Positions 1 through 5,900 of a stretch of DNA of 12,218 nt are shown here, piece after piece; positions within the stretch are counted from its first letter, which is position 1, and every line of letters begins with the position of its first letter. Source of the stretch: Saccharofermentans sp. (lineage in GTDB: Bacteria; Bacillota_A; Clostridia; Saccharofermentanales; Saccharofermentanaceae); the NCBI GenBank assembly GCA_024695565.1, contig JAILHX010000070.1, positions 1-12,218 of the forward strand, given 5' to 3'. The notes below the pieces were generated by a model. That model searched no databases. It was not told the origin of the DNA and saw nothing but the letters and a program-made list of their open reading frames with translations. The translations under genes were made by a program, and so were the position numbers.

Positions 1-81
1 GAGATTGATGCCTTTCAAAACCTGTGAATAGCTCCCGCCCTCACCGTAACTCTTTTTCAGATCTCTTGTTGTCAGATACAT
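1..81 (-). CDS. ABC transporter ATP-binding protein, N-terminal fragment
   Basis: Only the first 27 codons are in the window; the gene continues past its left edge. The start ATG (81-79) has a strong ribosome site, GGAGG, at 91-87 (five bases between it and the ATG). The visible peptide begins MYLTTRDLKKSYG and continues through VLKGINL. This is the usual first beta strand of an ABC ATPase of the MacB/LolD/BceA type, with the aromatic A-loop residue (Tyr12) that stacks on the ATP base. Walker A and all later motifs lie outside. Such ATPases normally work with an FtsX-like permease encoded next to them, in macrolide, antimicrobial-peptide or lipoprotein export; the partner is not visible. The gene is divergent from a TetR gene and is probably the target of that regulator. 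Confidence 0.85.
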   Translation of the reverse strand, partial: MYLTTRDLKKSYGEGGSYSQVLKGINL

Positions 82-92
82 ATTTACCTCCA

Positions 93-109
93 TGTCATTT
101 CAAATGACA
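93..109. promoter_or_regulatory. Perfect 17-bp palindrome beside the ABC ATPase ribosome site
   Basis: TGTCATTT (93-100) and AAATGACA (102-109) are perfect inverted repeats around a single C. The site lies in the predicted 5' leader of the minus-strand ATPase gene and ends one base from its GGAGG. Its sequence is unrelated to the two TetR dyads nearby, so it may bind a second regulator. It could instead fold in RNA as a 7-bp stem (three-base loop) next to the ribosome site. Which of these applies cannot be told from sequence. Confidence 0.5.
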
Positions 110-122
110 GATAACATTTTGA

Positions 123-144
123 AATATGAGCAACTGCTCGCATT
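123..144. promoter_or_regulatory. Probable TetR operator O1, over the ABC ATPase transcription start
   Basis: Imperfect 22-bp dyad: left half AATATGAGC (123-131), right half CTCGCATT (137-144). It matches O2 at 181-202 in both halves with the same 5-base interval. It covers the predicted start point (about 142) of the minus-strand ATPase transcript, a position where a bound repressor would block initiation. Assignment to the adjacent TetR protein is inference from location and symmetry. Confidence 0.7.
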
Positions 145-148
145 TGCA

Positions 149-177
149 ATATTAGTCTCAACTAACTCTTTTGTCAA
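149..177 (-). promoter_or_regulatory. Sigma70-type promoter of the ABC ATPase gene
   Basis: Read on the minus strand: a consensus -35 TTGACA (177-172), a 17-base spacer and a -10 TAATAT (154-149, four of six consensus bases). Initiation is expected near 142, giving a leader of about 60 bases before the ATG at 81. O1 overlaps the start point and O2 lies directly upstream of the -35 box. Confidence 0.72.
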
Positions 178-180
178 TAG

Positions 181-202
181 AATATGAGCGATTACTCATA
201 TT
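181..202. promoter_or_regulatory. Probable TetR operator O2, between the two divergent promoters
   Basis: A 22-bp dyad with perfect 8-bp arms, AATATGAG (181-188) and CTCATATT (195-202). It sits exactly between the -35 box of the leftward promoter (172-177) and the -35 box of the rightward promoter (205-210). One bound TetR dimer could therefore control both genes, including the regulator's own. It has the same half-sites and spacing as O1. Confidence 0.75.
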
Positions 203-204
203 TC

Positions 205-233
205 TTTACAAAAAAATCTTTCTGACCTATAAT
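205..233 (+). promoter_or_regulatory. Strong sigma70-type promoter of the TetR gene (leaderless)
   Basis: A -35 box TTTACA (205-210, five of six), a 17-base spacer and a perfect -10 TATAAT (228-233). The usual start point, 6-8 bases after the -10 box, falls at 239-241. The TetR ATG is at 240-242, so the transcript should begin at or beside its start codon. No Shine-Dalgarno sequence precedes the ATG, which agrees with leaderless translation. Confidence 0.75.
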
Positions 234-239
234 CAAGCC

Positions 240-836
240 ATGACCAGAACGCCGACACAGAAAAGAAGCATAGAAAAAAAGCAGCGTATAAAAGACGCTG
301 CTTTCGAGTTGATGGCACAAAACGGCTATCACAATACAAGCTCCAACGAGATTGCCAAAAGGGCTGATGTTTCCATCGGAACCTTCTATTCATATTTCAA
401 AGATAAAAAAGAGCTCTATGCAGAACTCGTGGGAGATATCTACAGTTATGTCATAAACGAGACCAGTTCTGCCATGAATAACATACCGGATGATACGGAT
501 GACAGAGCTCTTGCCGAACTTGCAATCGCCATGCTCCTTAAGAGCCATTATTACAGAAAAGATTTCCAGAAGGAGATCGCTTCCCTGTCATGTCAGTCAG
601 AAGAATTCAGGGCGATCGAAGATCAGTACAAATCACACGTACCGGATTTCTTTTTGGGAATGATAGAAAAAAGTGGCGCAGGCCTACGAGTTAAAGATGT
701 TGATCTGGCAGCCCGCATCATACTTACTACCGTTGAGAGTGTTATTCATGAAACAGTCTTCAACGGCGACGGATCTCAGGATGATAAAGTCGTAAAAGAA
801 CTCGCTGACCTGGTACTTCGATATCTGTTCGAGTAA
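240..836 (+). CDS. TetR/AcrR-family transcriptional repressor
   Basis: A 198-residue protein of normal TetR length. The N-terminal DNA-binding domain (about residues 12-60) has the usual helix-turn-helix, with SSNEIAKRADVSIGTFYSYF at 34-53 followed by KDKKELY. The rest is a divergent all-helical ligand-binding and dimerisation domain. I chose the ATG at 240 because a frame open from a TTG at 171 would run through operator O2 and the promoter, upstream of the predicted transcription start. The gene is divergent from an ABC ATPase gene, and two matching dyads lie in the shared control region, so it probably represses both that exporter and itself until an unknown ligand binds. It ends 3 bases from the convergent ATC-hydrolase-like gene. 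Confidence 0.92.
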   Translation: MTRTPTQKRSIEKKQRIKDAAFELMAQNGYHNTSSNEIAKRADVSIGTFYSYFKDKKELYAELVGDIYSYVINETSSAMNNIPDDTDDRALAELAIAMLLKSHYYRKDFQKEIASLSCQSEEFRAIEDQYKSHVPDFFLGMIEKSGAGLRVKDVDLAARIILTTVESVIHETVFNGDGSQDDKVVKELADLVLRYLFE

Positions 837-840
837 TTTT
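815..840 (+). terminator. Weak candidate terminator of the TetR gene
   Basis: A short imperfect stem, ACTTCGA (815-821) with TCGAGT (829-834) and one bulged base, overlaps the last codons and is followed by AATTTT and further T-rich sequence. The stem is short and A/T-rich inside, so this is only a candidate; no better terminator lies between the convergent genes. Confidence 0.25.
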
Positions 841-1439
841 CATTTTACCCTTTTATATCTGTAATCACAGCAGTCATCACCTTCAGCGACTGACTTTGTA
901 CGCCTGAATTCAATTCCGCGGTATCCGTTGCCATACACCTGATCTATCGCGCACATCACAGGCGCAACCTCAGGCATGCCGATTTCCACAAGGGCATTAA
1001 CGACCGGACACGATAGAATATCAAGACCGGCTTGATTTCCGTTAACGCCAAGCAATCTGCTCTTATATCCTTTTTTATCGCTGGCAGCAGAATTCATGAT
1101 CTTCACGAAGTTCGCCCATAACAGAGACGGCACACCCGGAATTGAAGTAAAACGCCAGTACTTTTTTCTCGCCTTTTCTCCTATTACCGGAGCATAATCC
1201 ATCATCATCTGAAGTGCCTCGTCTTTGGAAACATATTTCTGAAGAGCTTTATATACACCAGCGAACGGATACGAAGCCTTTAAAGCCGAGCCGTATGCAT
1301 CAGGATGTGTAATGCTATATTCATCTGAATAACGGTTTGCATTTCTGCAAATATCTTCTGCAATCTCCCTGCTGAAACGCTGCCTTACCATAACCAGAAA
1401 TTCTTTTGCGTATGCACTTTTATTAACTGTGTTTTTCAT
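840..1439 (-). CDS. ATC hydrolase-like protein (L-2-amino-thiazoline-4-carboxylic acid hydrolase family), copy A
   Basis: A 199-residue soluble protein with no signal peptide. The C-terminal part carries the pattern I associate with this family: Cys144-Pro, a Gly-rich turn, Cys163-Ala-x-Asp166, an Arg-rich strand and Gly-Asp-x-Cys-Cys191-Asp192-Tyr. The Pseudomonas enzyme opens the thiazoline ring of ATC to give N-carbamoyl-L-cysteine, but most clostridial members are uncharacterised, so the substrate is unknown. It lies last behind two ABC transporter genes on the same strand. The ATG at 1437-1439 cannot be extended, because an in-frame TGA lies three codons upstream. The nearest GGAG (1464-1461) is 21 bases away, further than normal, and follows a strong hairpin. 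Translation may be weak or depend on RNA folding. A paralogue is at 5901-6566. Confidence 0.8.
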   Translation of the reverse strand: MKNTVNKSAYAKEFLVMVRQRFSREIAEDICRNANRYSDEYSITHPDAYGSALKASYPFAGVYKALQKYVSKDEALQMMMDYAPVIGEKARKKYWRFTSIPGVPSLLWANFVKIMNSAASDKKGYKSRLLGVNGNQAGLDILSCPVVNALVEIGMPEVAPVMCAIDQVYGNGYRGIEFRRTKSVAEGDDCCDYRYKRVK

Positions 1440-1470
1440 AGCGATTCAAATTAACCAAATCTCCTTCTCT

Positions 1471-1507
1471 GATAACAGGCGGCGCTCAGACAGCACCACC
1501 TGTTATC
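1471..1507 (-). promoter_or_regulatory. Intercistronic RNA hairpin between ABC gene and ATC-hydrolase-like gene
   Basis: Outer arms GATAACAGG (1471-1479) and CCTGTTATC (1499-1507) are perfect inverted repeats. In minus-strand RNA the stem continues to 16 bp around the loop GUCUG because two positions pair as G-U. In plus-strand RNA the same positions are C-A mismatches, so the fold belongs to the minus-strand transcript. No run of U follows, so it is not a standard intrinsic terminator. It may set mRNA stability or limit expression of the downstream gene. Confidence 0.65.
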
Positions 1508-1527
1508 AAGATTGAGAGGGAAAAAGA

Positions 1528-3264
1528 TTATGACATTGTCCAGCTCTGCGACATGCGCTGCTGGCTGGTCATCTTGCTGTAAATACTGTCGTATGCAGAT
1601 AATTCTTCAGGTGTTCCCTGTTCTGCCACAACGCCGTCATTTAGAACAACGATATGATCCGCATTGGCAATCGTTCTCATTCTGTGGGCAATGATCAGAA
1701 CTGTCTTATCCTTAATAAGTCTTGAGAGAGCTTCCTGGATGACTGTCTCATTCTCAGCATCGAGAGAAGCAGTAGCTTCGTCAAGGAGGATGATCGGAGC
1801 ATCCTTAAGGAACGCTCTTGCAATAGAGATTCTCTGCCTCTCGCCGCCGGAAAGTTCACTGCCATTCTCTCCGATAAAGGTATCGTAGCCGTCAGGAAGC
1901 TTGTTTATAAACTCTTCGCAGTTTGCAAGCTGAGCAGCTCTCCTGATATCTTCATCACTTGCTCCCTCTCGGCCGATCCGGATATTCTCTTTGATTGTAT
2001 TATTGAACAGGGTTACGTCCTGGAAAACTATGGAATAGTCAGACAGCAGCGTTTCAGGATCTATCTTGGAGATATCTTCTCCGCCTAATGTAATCTTACC
2101 TTCGCTTACATCCCAGAATCTTGCGGCAAGTCTTGAGATAGTAGTTTTTCCGCCGCCGGAAGGTCCTATAAGCGCTGTAACCTCACCCTGCTTTGCTGTG
2201 AAGCTTACATCCTTTAACACGTCAGTATCATCTGAATACTTGAATCCGACATGATCGAAAACAATATCAAAACCGTTATTACTCTTCTGTTCGGTTCCAG
2301 TCTGAATCTCATGTGACAACACTTCATCAAGTCGTTCAGACTGAAGTTCAACAGAAATAACAGCTGCGAAGTTCTGGAGTGTGATCTGCATAGGATCATA
2401 AAGTCTTGATACTACCATAAGGAACATAAAGAAGGTGATCATGTCAATCTCGCCGTTCGCAAAGAGCAAGCCTCCGACTATTGCCGTAGTGCCTATACCA
2501 AGCTTAAGGATTATGGAAGCTGAATTAACATAAACGGCCATTTTAAGTTCCGTAAAGAGAGCCATCTTCTCGACCTTTCTGATCTTACCCTCAAGCACTT
2601 CCATATATCTGTCTTCAGCATTGTTTGCTCTCAGATCCCTGATGGACTCAAGACATTCCTGGATACCGTCATTCATATCCAGCTTGACTGCTTCATTTTT
2701 CTTTACGGCTTTCTTTTCGAGCCCTGAACACGAGAGGACAATTCCAAGCGATACAGGGATTACCCAGAAGCTTGCCAGAACCATTCTCCAATCAAAGAAG
2801 ATAAAAAGGCTTAAACCTACAAGTGTTGTCGAGATAAGAGCTCCGATTATCTCAGGAATCCAATGGCTGGACGCAGTCTCGATCTGAGCACAGTCACCGA
2901 GGATATTCTGAGTGAGATCTGCAAGATTCTTCTTTCCGAAGTAAGACAGAGGCAGACGGCGGAGTCTTTCAGCAATAGAAGTTCTTCTGACTCCGCTCTC
3001 CTTATAGGTCGTAAGGAATGTCATGTTGTACTGAATGAAATTTGTAACGGCAATCAGTATCAGTACCACAACGCTGCAGATGATATAGAATGGCAATCTG
3101 TCCATTGTAAGATTGTTGCTCAACAGATCTCTTATAAGCGTATAAAGAACACCTGCCGTCATCATTAGCGCTATGTTAGTTACAGCAACGCAGATGCAGG
3201 CTCTTATCATATCCTTGGCGCCCTGAGTGGAGAGTGCATATTTATGCTTTAACTTTTCTATCAT
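1528..3264 (-). CDS. ABC transporter, fused permease/ATPase half (second subunit of pair)
   Basis: A 578-residue half-transporter: six-helix exporter-fold membrane domain (about residues 20-300), then a nucleotide-binding domain. Visible motifs are Walker A GPSGGGKTT near 367, Q-loop VFQD near 415, signature LSGGERQ near 471, Walker B IILLDEATASLD near 491 and the switch His near 527. All ATPase residues are intact. The preceding gene encodes a second half-transporter, and only one base separates its TGA from this ATG, so the two probably form a heterodimer. I prefer the ATG at 3264 over an in-frame GTG at 3273, because AGGTG lies six bases from the ATG. The pair resembles the YbtP/YbtQ-IrtA/IrtB type of exporter-fold proteins, some of which import metallophores, but drug or peptide export is equally possible. 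Confidence 0.88.
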   Translation of the reverse strand: MIEKLKHKYALSTQGAKDMIRACICVAVTNIALMMTAGVLYTLIRDLLSNNLTMDRLPFYIICSVVVLILIAVTNFIQYNMTFLTTYKESGVRRTSIAERLRRLPLSYFGKKNLADLTQNILGDCAQIETASSHWIPEIIGALISTTLVGLSLFIFFDWRMVLASFWVIPVSLGIVLSCSGLEKKAVKKNEAVKLDMNDGIQECLESIRDLRANNAEDRYMEVLEGKIRKVEKMALFTELKMAVYVNSASIILKLGIGTTAIVGGLLFANGEIDMITFFMFLMVVSRLYDPMQITLQNFAAVISVELQSERLDEVLSHEIQTGTEQKSNNGFDIVFDHVGFKYSDDTDVLKDVSFTAKQGEVTALIGPSGGGKTTISRLAARFWDVSEGKITLGGEDISKIDPETLLSDYSIVFQDVTLFNNTIKENIRIGREGASDEDIRRAAQLANCEEFINKLPDGYDTFIGENGSELSGGERQRISIARAFLKDAPIILLDEATASLDAENETVIQEALSRLIKDKTVLIIAHRMRTIANADHIVVLNDGVVAEQGTPEELSAYDSIYSKMTSQQRMSQSWTMS

Positions 3265-3265
3265 T

Positions 3266-5029
3266 TCAAGCACCTACCTTCCATTCAACTGATCTCTCGT
3301 ATTCTTCGAACATCTTTTTATAAAGTCCTCCGCAAGCGATAAGTTCATCGTGGGTACCGCTCTCTGTGAGTTTTCCGTCATCAAGGACAAAGATCCTGTC
3401 CGCACTCGTAACCGTACTCAACCTGTGAGCGATCATGATAAGTGTCTTGCCTCTTGAGAGTTCTTCAAAAGCAGCCTGTACCTTAACCTCATTATCAGGA
3501 TCAGCAAAAGCTGTTGCCTCATCAAGGATAAGGATAGGTGCATTCTTGAGAACTGCTCTGGCAATCGTAATTCTCTGCTGCTCACCGCCCGAGAGATATG
3601 TTCCCTTTTCGCCGATAACGGTATCTATGCCATCCGGCAGTTTTTCAATGATATCCATGCACTGAGCTTTGGTAAGAGCATCAATGACTTCTTCCCTTGT
3701 TGCATCAGGTCTGGCCATACGAACATTTTCAAGGATAGAAGTCTTAAGAAGTTTGCTGTCCTGGAAAACGAAAGAAACACGTTCCATGAGCTTTTCTGAA
3801 GGAATATCTTTTATGTTGACACCGCCAAGAAGGATCTCTCCGGAAGTAACATCAAAGAATCTGACCAGAAGTTCAGCAAGCGTTGTTTTACCTGATCCTG
3901 AAGGGCCTACAAAAGCAACATGCTCTCCGGGGACGATAGAGATATCAATATCTGATACCGCATCACGCGTTGCATCAGCGTATCTGTATGAAACATTACT
4001 TAAAACAATGCTATTATCCTTAGGAACACTGTTATCATTTGACTCCGGGAGAGCATTAAACCCAAGAACATATTCAACTCTCTTAAGAGCATCAATAAGC
4101 GTCATCTCAGCTTCACCCGAATAAGCTATCTTAGTCAGAGTTACTGTAACCAGCGGAGTTACGATAATGTAGTACATAACACTCAAAATATTAGCATCGG
4201 CAACACCGTTTCTTGTTAGGAAGAACGCTCCCAGTACGATCGCAAGGAAGATGGCATTGATGCATGTCATGAAACCGATCATGGGCAATCTGAGCTGAAG
4301 CGTATAAGCAGTAGTCCATTTCCCATATCCGTCAATCGAATCTTTAAAGCGCTTAAATGAATGGACGGTCTGACCAAATGTCTTTACTACAGGGATACCT
4401 CTTACATATTCAGTAGCTTCGCTGCTCATGGTATCAAGAGCGTTCTGGTATTCCTTCATCTTCTGCTGCATGCCTTTTCCCATCATAGACATCATGCAGA
4501 TAAAGCCGATAACTGCAGGGATCATACATATCAGACCCAGCTTCCAGTCAAATGCCAGAATGAGTACGATAAGTCCGACAGGTGTTACGGCTGCAACTGT
4601 CTTATCAGCAAGATTATGGGCAATATAAGTCTCCGTAGCCGCAGTAGAATCGCTTACGATCCTTCTGATCTTACCTGTTCCGTCCTCATCAAAAATACCG
4701 AGCGGAAGCTTGATTATCTTTCTCATAAGTTCGCTTCTCATATTGGCCTGTACTCTGAATGCAGCTATATGCGTACAAAGAAGTGCAAATATATAAACAA
4801 GAAGCGCAGATACAGTAAGGATTACAGCTCCCCATGCATATCCGTTGATCCTGCCAAGATCTGTACCCTCTATTGCAATAGAGATTATCTTCCAAAGAAG
4901 ATAAAACGGGATAAGGGTAATGACAGCGCTTAAACCTGCCAATATCCTACCCAGAGTGATAAGGTGCTTATGCCCGCCTGCGAACTGCCTTATCAGCTTC
5001 ATGTGATCGAATTTCGGTGCTTTTGCCAA
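3266..5029 (-). CDS. ABC transporter, fused permease/ATPase half (first subunit of pair)
   Basis: A 587-residue half-transporter with membrane helices over about residues 22-300 and an ATPase domain after 340. It has Walker A GPSGSGKTT at 375, Q-loop VFQD near 421, signature LSGGEQQ at 479, Walker B ILILDE at 499 and switch His535. The D-loop reads AFAD instead of the common SALD, as I recall for YbtPQ/IrtAB-like and many clostridial pairs. The start is TTG (5029-5027), set by GGAGG at 5042-5038 with eight bases between; the next ATG (codon 10) has no ribosome site. It is the first gene of the pair, downstream of a TetR gene but behind that gene's terminator, so it needs its own promoter. An operator-like dyad lies in that leader. 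Confidence 0.88.
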   Translation of the reverse strand: MAKAPKFDHMKLIRQFAGGHKHLITLGRILAGLSAVITLIPFYLLWKIISIAIEGTDLGRINGYAWGAVILTVSALLVYIFALLCTHIAAFRVQANMRSELMRKIIKLPLGIFDEDGTGKIRRIVSDSTAATETYIAHNLADKTVAAVTPVGLIVLILAFDWKLGLICMIPAVIGFICMMSMMGKGMQQKMKEYQNALDTMSSEATEYVRGIPVVKTFGQTVHSFKRFKDSIDGYGKWTTAYTLQLRLPMIGFMTCINAIFLAIVLGAFFLTRNGVADANILSVMYYIIVTPLVTVTLTKIAYSGEAEMTLIDALKRVEYVLGFNALPESNDNSVPKDNSIVLSNVSYRYADATRDAVSDIDISIVPGEHVAFVGPSGSGKTTLAELLVRFFDVTSGEILLGGVNIKDIPSEKLMERVSFVFQDSKLLKTSILENVRMARPDATREEVIDALTKAQCMDIIEKLPDGIDTVIGEKGTYLSGGEQQRITIARAVLKNAPILILDEATAFADPDNEVKVQAAFEELSRGKTLIMIAHRLSTVTSADRIFVLDDGKLTESGTHDELIACGGLYKKMFEEYERSVEWKVGA

Positions 5030-5064
5030 GTTATGTTCCTCCTTGTTAATAAAACTCTTAATTT

Positions 5065-5099
5065 GTTAGCTATCATCAGCTGATAAGTGATAGCCTAAG
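5065..5099. promoter_or_regulatory. Probable operator of the second TetR in front of the ABC pair
   Basis: GTTAGCTATCAT (5065-5076) is identical to one arm of the dyad in front of the second TetR gene (5784-5773 on the minus strand). A near copy of the half-site in reverse, TGATAGCCTAAG (5088-5099), completes an imperfect dyad with one extra base. A perfect 10-bp palindrome, ATCAGCTGAT, lies at 5075-5084. The site is between the TetR terminator and the ABC gene start. I could not pick a convincing promoter here, though one must lie in or next to this stretch. Confidence 0.6.
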
Positions 5100-5103
5100 C
5101 AAT

Positions 5104-5123
5104 AAAAAAGAGCCTTACGGCTC
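5104..5123 (-). terminator. Rho-independent terminator of the second TetR gene
   Basis: On the minus strand, immediately after the TAA stop, GAGCC and GGCTC form a perfect 5-bp G/C-rich stem around the loop GTAA, followed by six T residues. This is a compact standard intrinsic terminator that separates the TetR message from the ABC pair. Confidence 0.85.
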
Positions 5124-5741
5124 TTATTGCATTCCCATTAGATTTCTCCACCCGGGTAAGAAGAATTCCCGGACAGTACTTAGATGTCCTTCTATCTGTT
5201 CATCACTGAATCCGTGAACGACAGGTTCAAAACATGCCGTAAGATATGCAGATAATAATATGTGAAGTTCCTCTTCACTTATATCCTTGACAGGGAAACC
5301 TTTACCCTTAAGATAATCGAACATCTTCATCATCTCAGTCTGGTTTTGAAGAACAAAATCATTTACAAAGTTCTCGTACTTTGTACCACGGGAACTTGTC
5401 AGAAGGAGTCTGAATTCAACTTTATGCGGAATTATAATATCCCTGATAAGATCCAGGAATGTTTCAGCAAATAGGTCACTGTCAGGATCACGTTTCTCAA
5501 CAAGTCTATATGCAGTCTTCTTATGATCGTTTGTCCACTTCTCAATTGCCGTAACAACGGGCTCAACAATAGAATCGAACATTGCAGCCTTATCTGGATA
5601 ATGACGGTAAAGGCCCGCGGATGTCATACCGGCTCTGTCGCCGATACTTCTGACAGAAGCTCCCTCAAATCCCTTTTCCAGGAACTCTTCGCGTATAGCT
5701 CTGTTTACCTTCTCATGGCTTAATGTCTTGTCTCTGGGCAT
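5124..5741 (-). CDS. TetR/AcrR-family transcriptional regulator
   Basis: A 205-residue protein. The N-terminal DNA-binding domain (about residues 8-52) has the helix-turn-helix ASVRSIGDRAGMTSAGLYRH at 28-47, then YPDKAAMF, the usual end of a TetR DNA-binding domain. The C-terminal helical domain should bind the inducer. The ATG (5741-5739) has a modest AGGA upstream. The gene is divergent from an ATC-hydrolase-like gene and lies just upstream of the ABC pair on the same strand, separated by a terminator. A 23-bp dyad lies over its own start region and a related dyad lies before the ABC pair, so it probably represses itself and the transporter. It is not closely similar to the TetR at 240-836, and the two use different operator sequences. 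Confidence 0.92.
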   Translation of the reverse strand: MPRDKTLSHEKVNRAIREEFLEKGFEGASVRSIGDRAGMTSAGLYRHYPDKAAMFDSIVEPVVTAIEKWTNDHKKTAYRLVEKRDPDSDLFAETFLDLIRDIIIPHKVEFRLLLTSSRGTKYENFVNDFVLQNQTEMMKMFDYLKGKGFPVKDISEEELHILLSAYLTACFEPVVHGFSDEQIEGHLSTVREFFLPGWRNLMGMQ

Positions 5742-5761
5742 ATCGAAAACGTTTCCTTTAC

Positions 5762-5784
5762 GTTAGTTAACAATGATAGCTAAC
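5762..5784. promoter_or_regulatory. Probable autoregulatory operator of the second TetR
   Basis: A 23-bp dyad around a central base: GTTAG..CTAAC outer arms (5762-5766 and 5780-5784), with 9 of 11 arm positions symmetric. It lies just downstream of the predicted TetR -10 box, over the expected transcription start, so binding would block the gene's own transcription. One arm is repeated exactly at 5065-5076. Confidence 0.7.
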
Positions 5785-5786
5785 AA

Positions 5787-5815
5787 AGATTACTTTAACA
5801 ACGATTCATTGTCAA
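5787..5815 (-). promoter_or_regulatory. Candidate promoter of the second TetR gene
   Basis: On the minus strand a perfect -35 TTGACA (5815-5810), a 17-base spacer and a poor -10 TAATCT (5792-5787, three of six). The -35 box and its CTA flank repeat those of the promoter at 149-177. The weak -10 box lowers confidence, but the operator directly downstream supports it. Confidence 0.5.
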
Positions 5816-5858
5816 TAGCAAACGCAAATAAATATTAGTTGTTTCTAACCGAATGCTG

Positions 5859-5864
5859 TATAAT
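5859..5864 (+). promoter_or_regulatory. -10 box of the second ATC-hydrolase-like gene
   Basis: A perfect TATAAT, with TG directly before it. No good -35 box is found 16-18 bases upstream. Initiation near 5871 would give a leader of about 30 bases that contains the GAGG ribosome site at 5889-5892. Confidence 0.55.
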
Positions 5865-5900
5865 ATCGAAAATTCAGTATTTACTCCCGAGGTAATCCAT

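Noticed and set aside
171..239. TTG start that would lengthen the first TetR by 23 residues
   Set aside because: It lies upstream of the predicted transcription start and would place operator O2 and the promoter inside the gene; the TetR fold starts normally from the ATG at 240.
1471..1507. Standard rho-independent terminator of the ABC operon
   Set aside because: The stem is strong but no T-run follows on either strand, so I list it as a hairpin and not as a terminator.
3265..3273. GTG start for the second ABC subunit, overlapping the upstream gene by 8 bases
   Set aside because: The ribosome-binding sequence is too close to the GTG, while AGGTG is well spaced from the ATG at 3264.
3669..4933. 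Plus-strand open frames of 151 and 190 codons opposite the first ABC subunit
   Set aside because: They are antisense to a clear, motif-complete ABC gene, show no recognisable domain, and have codon patterns expected of a complementary strand.
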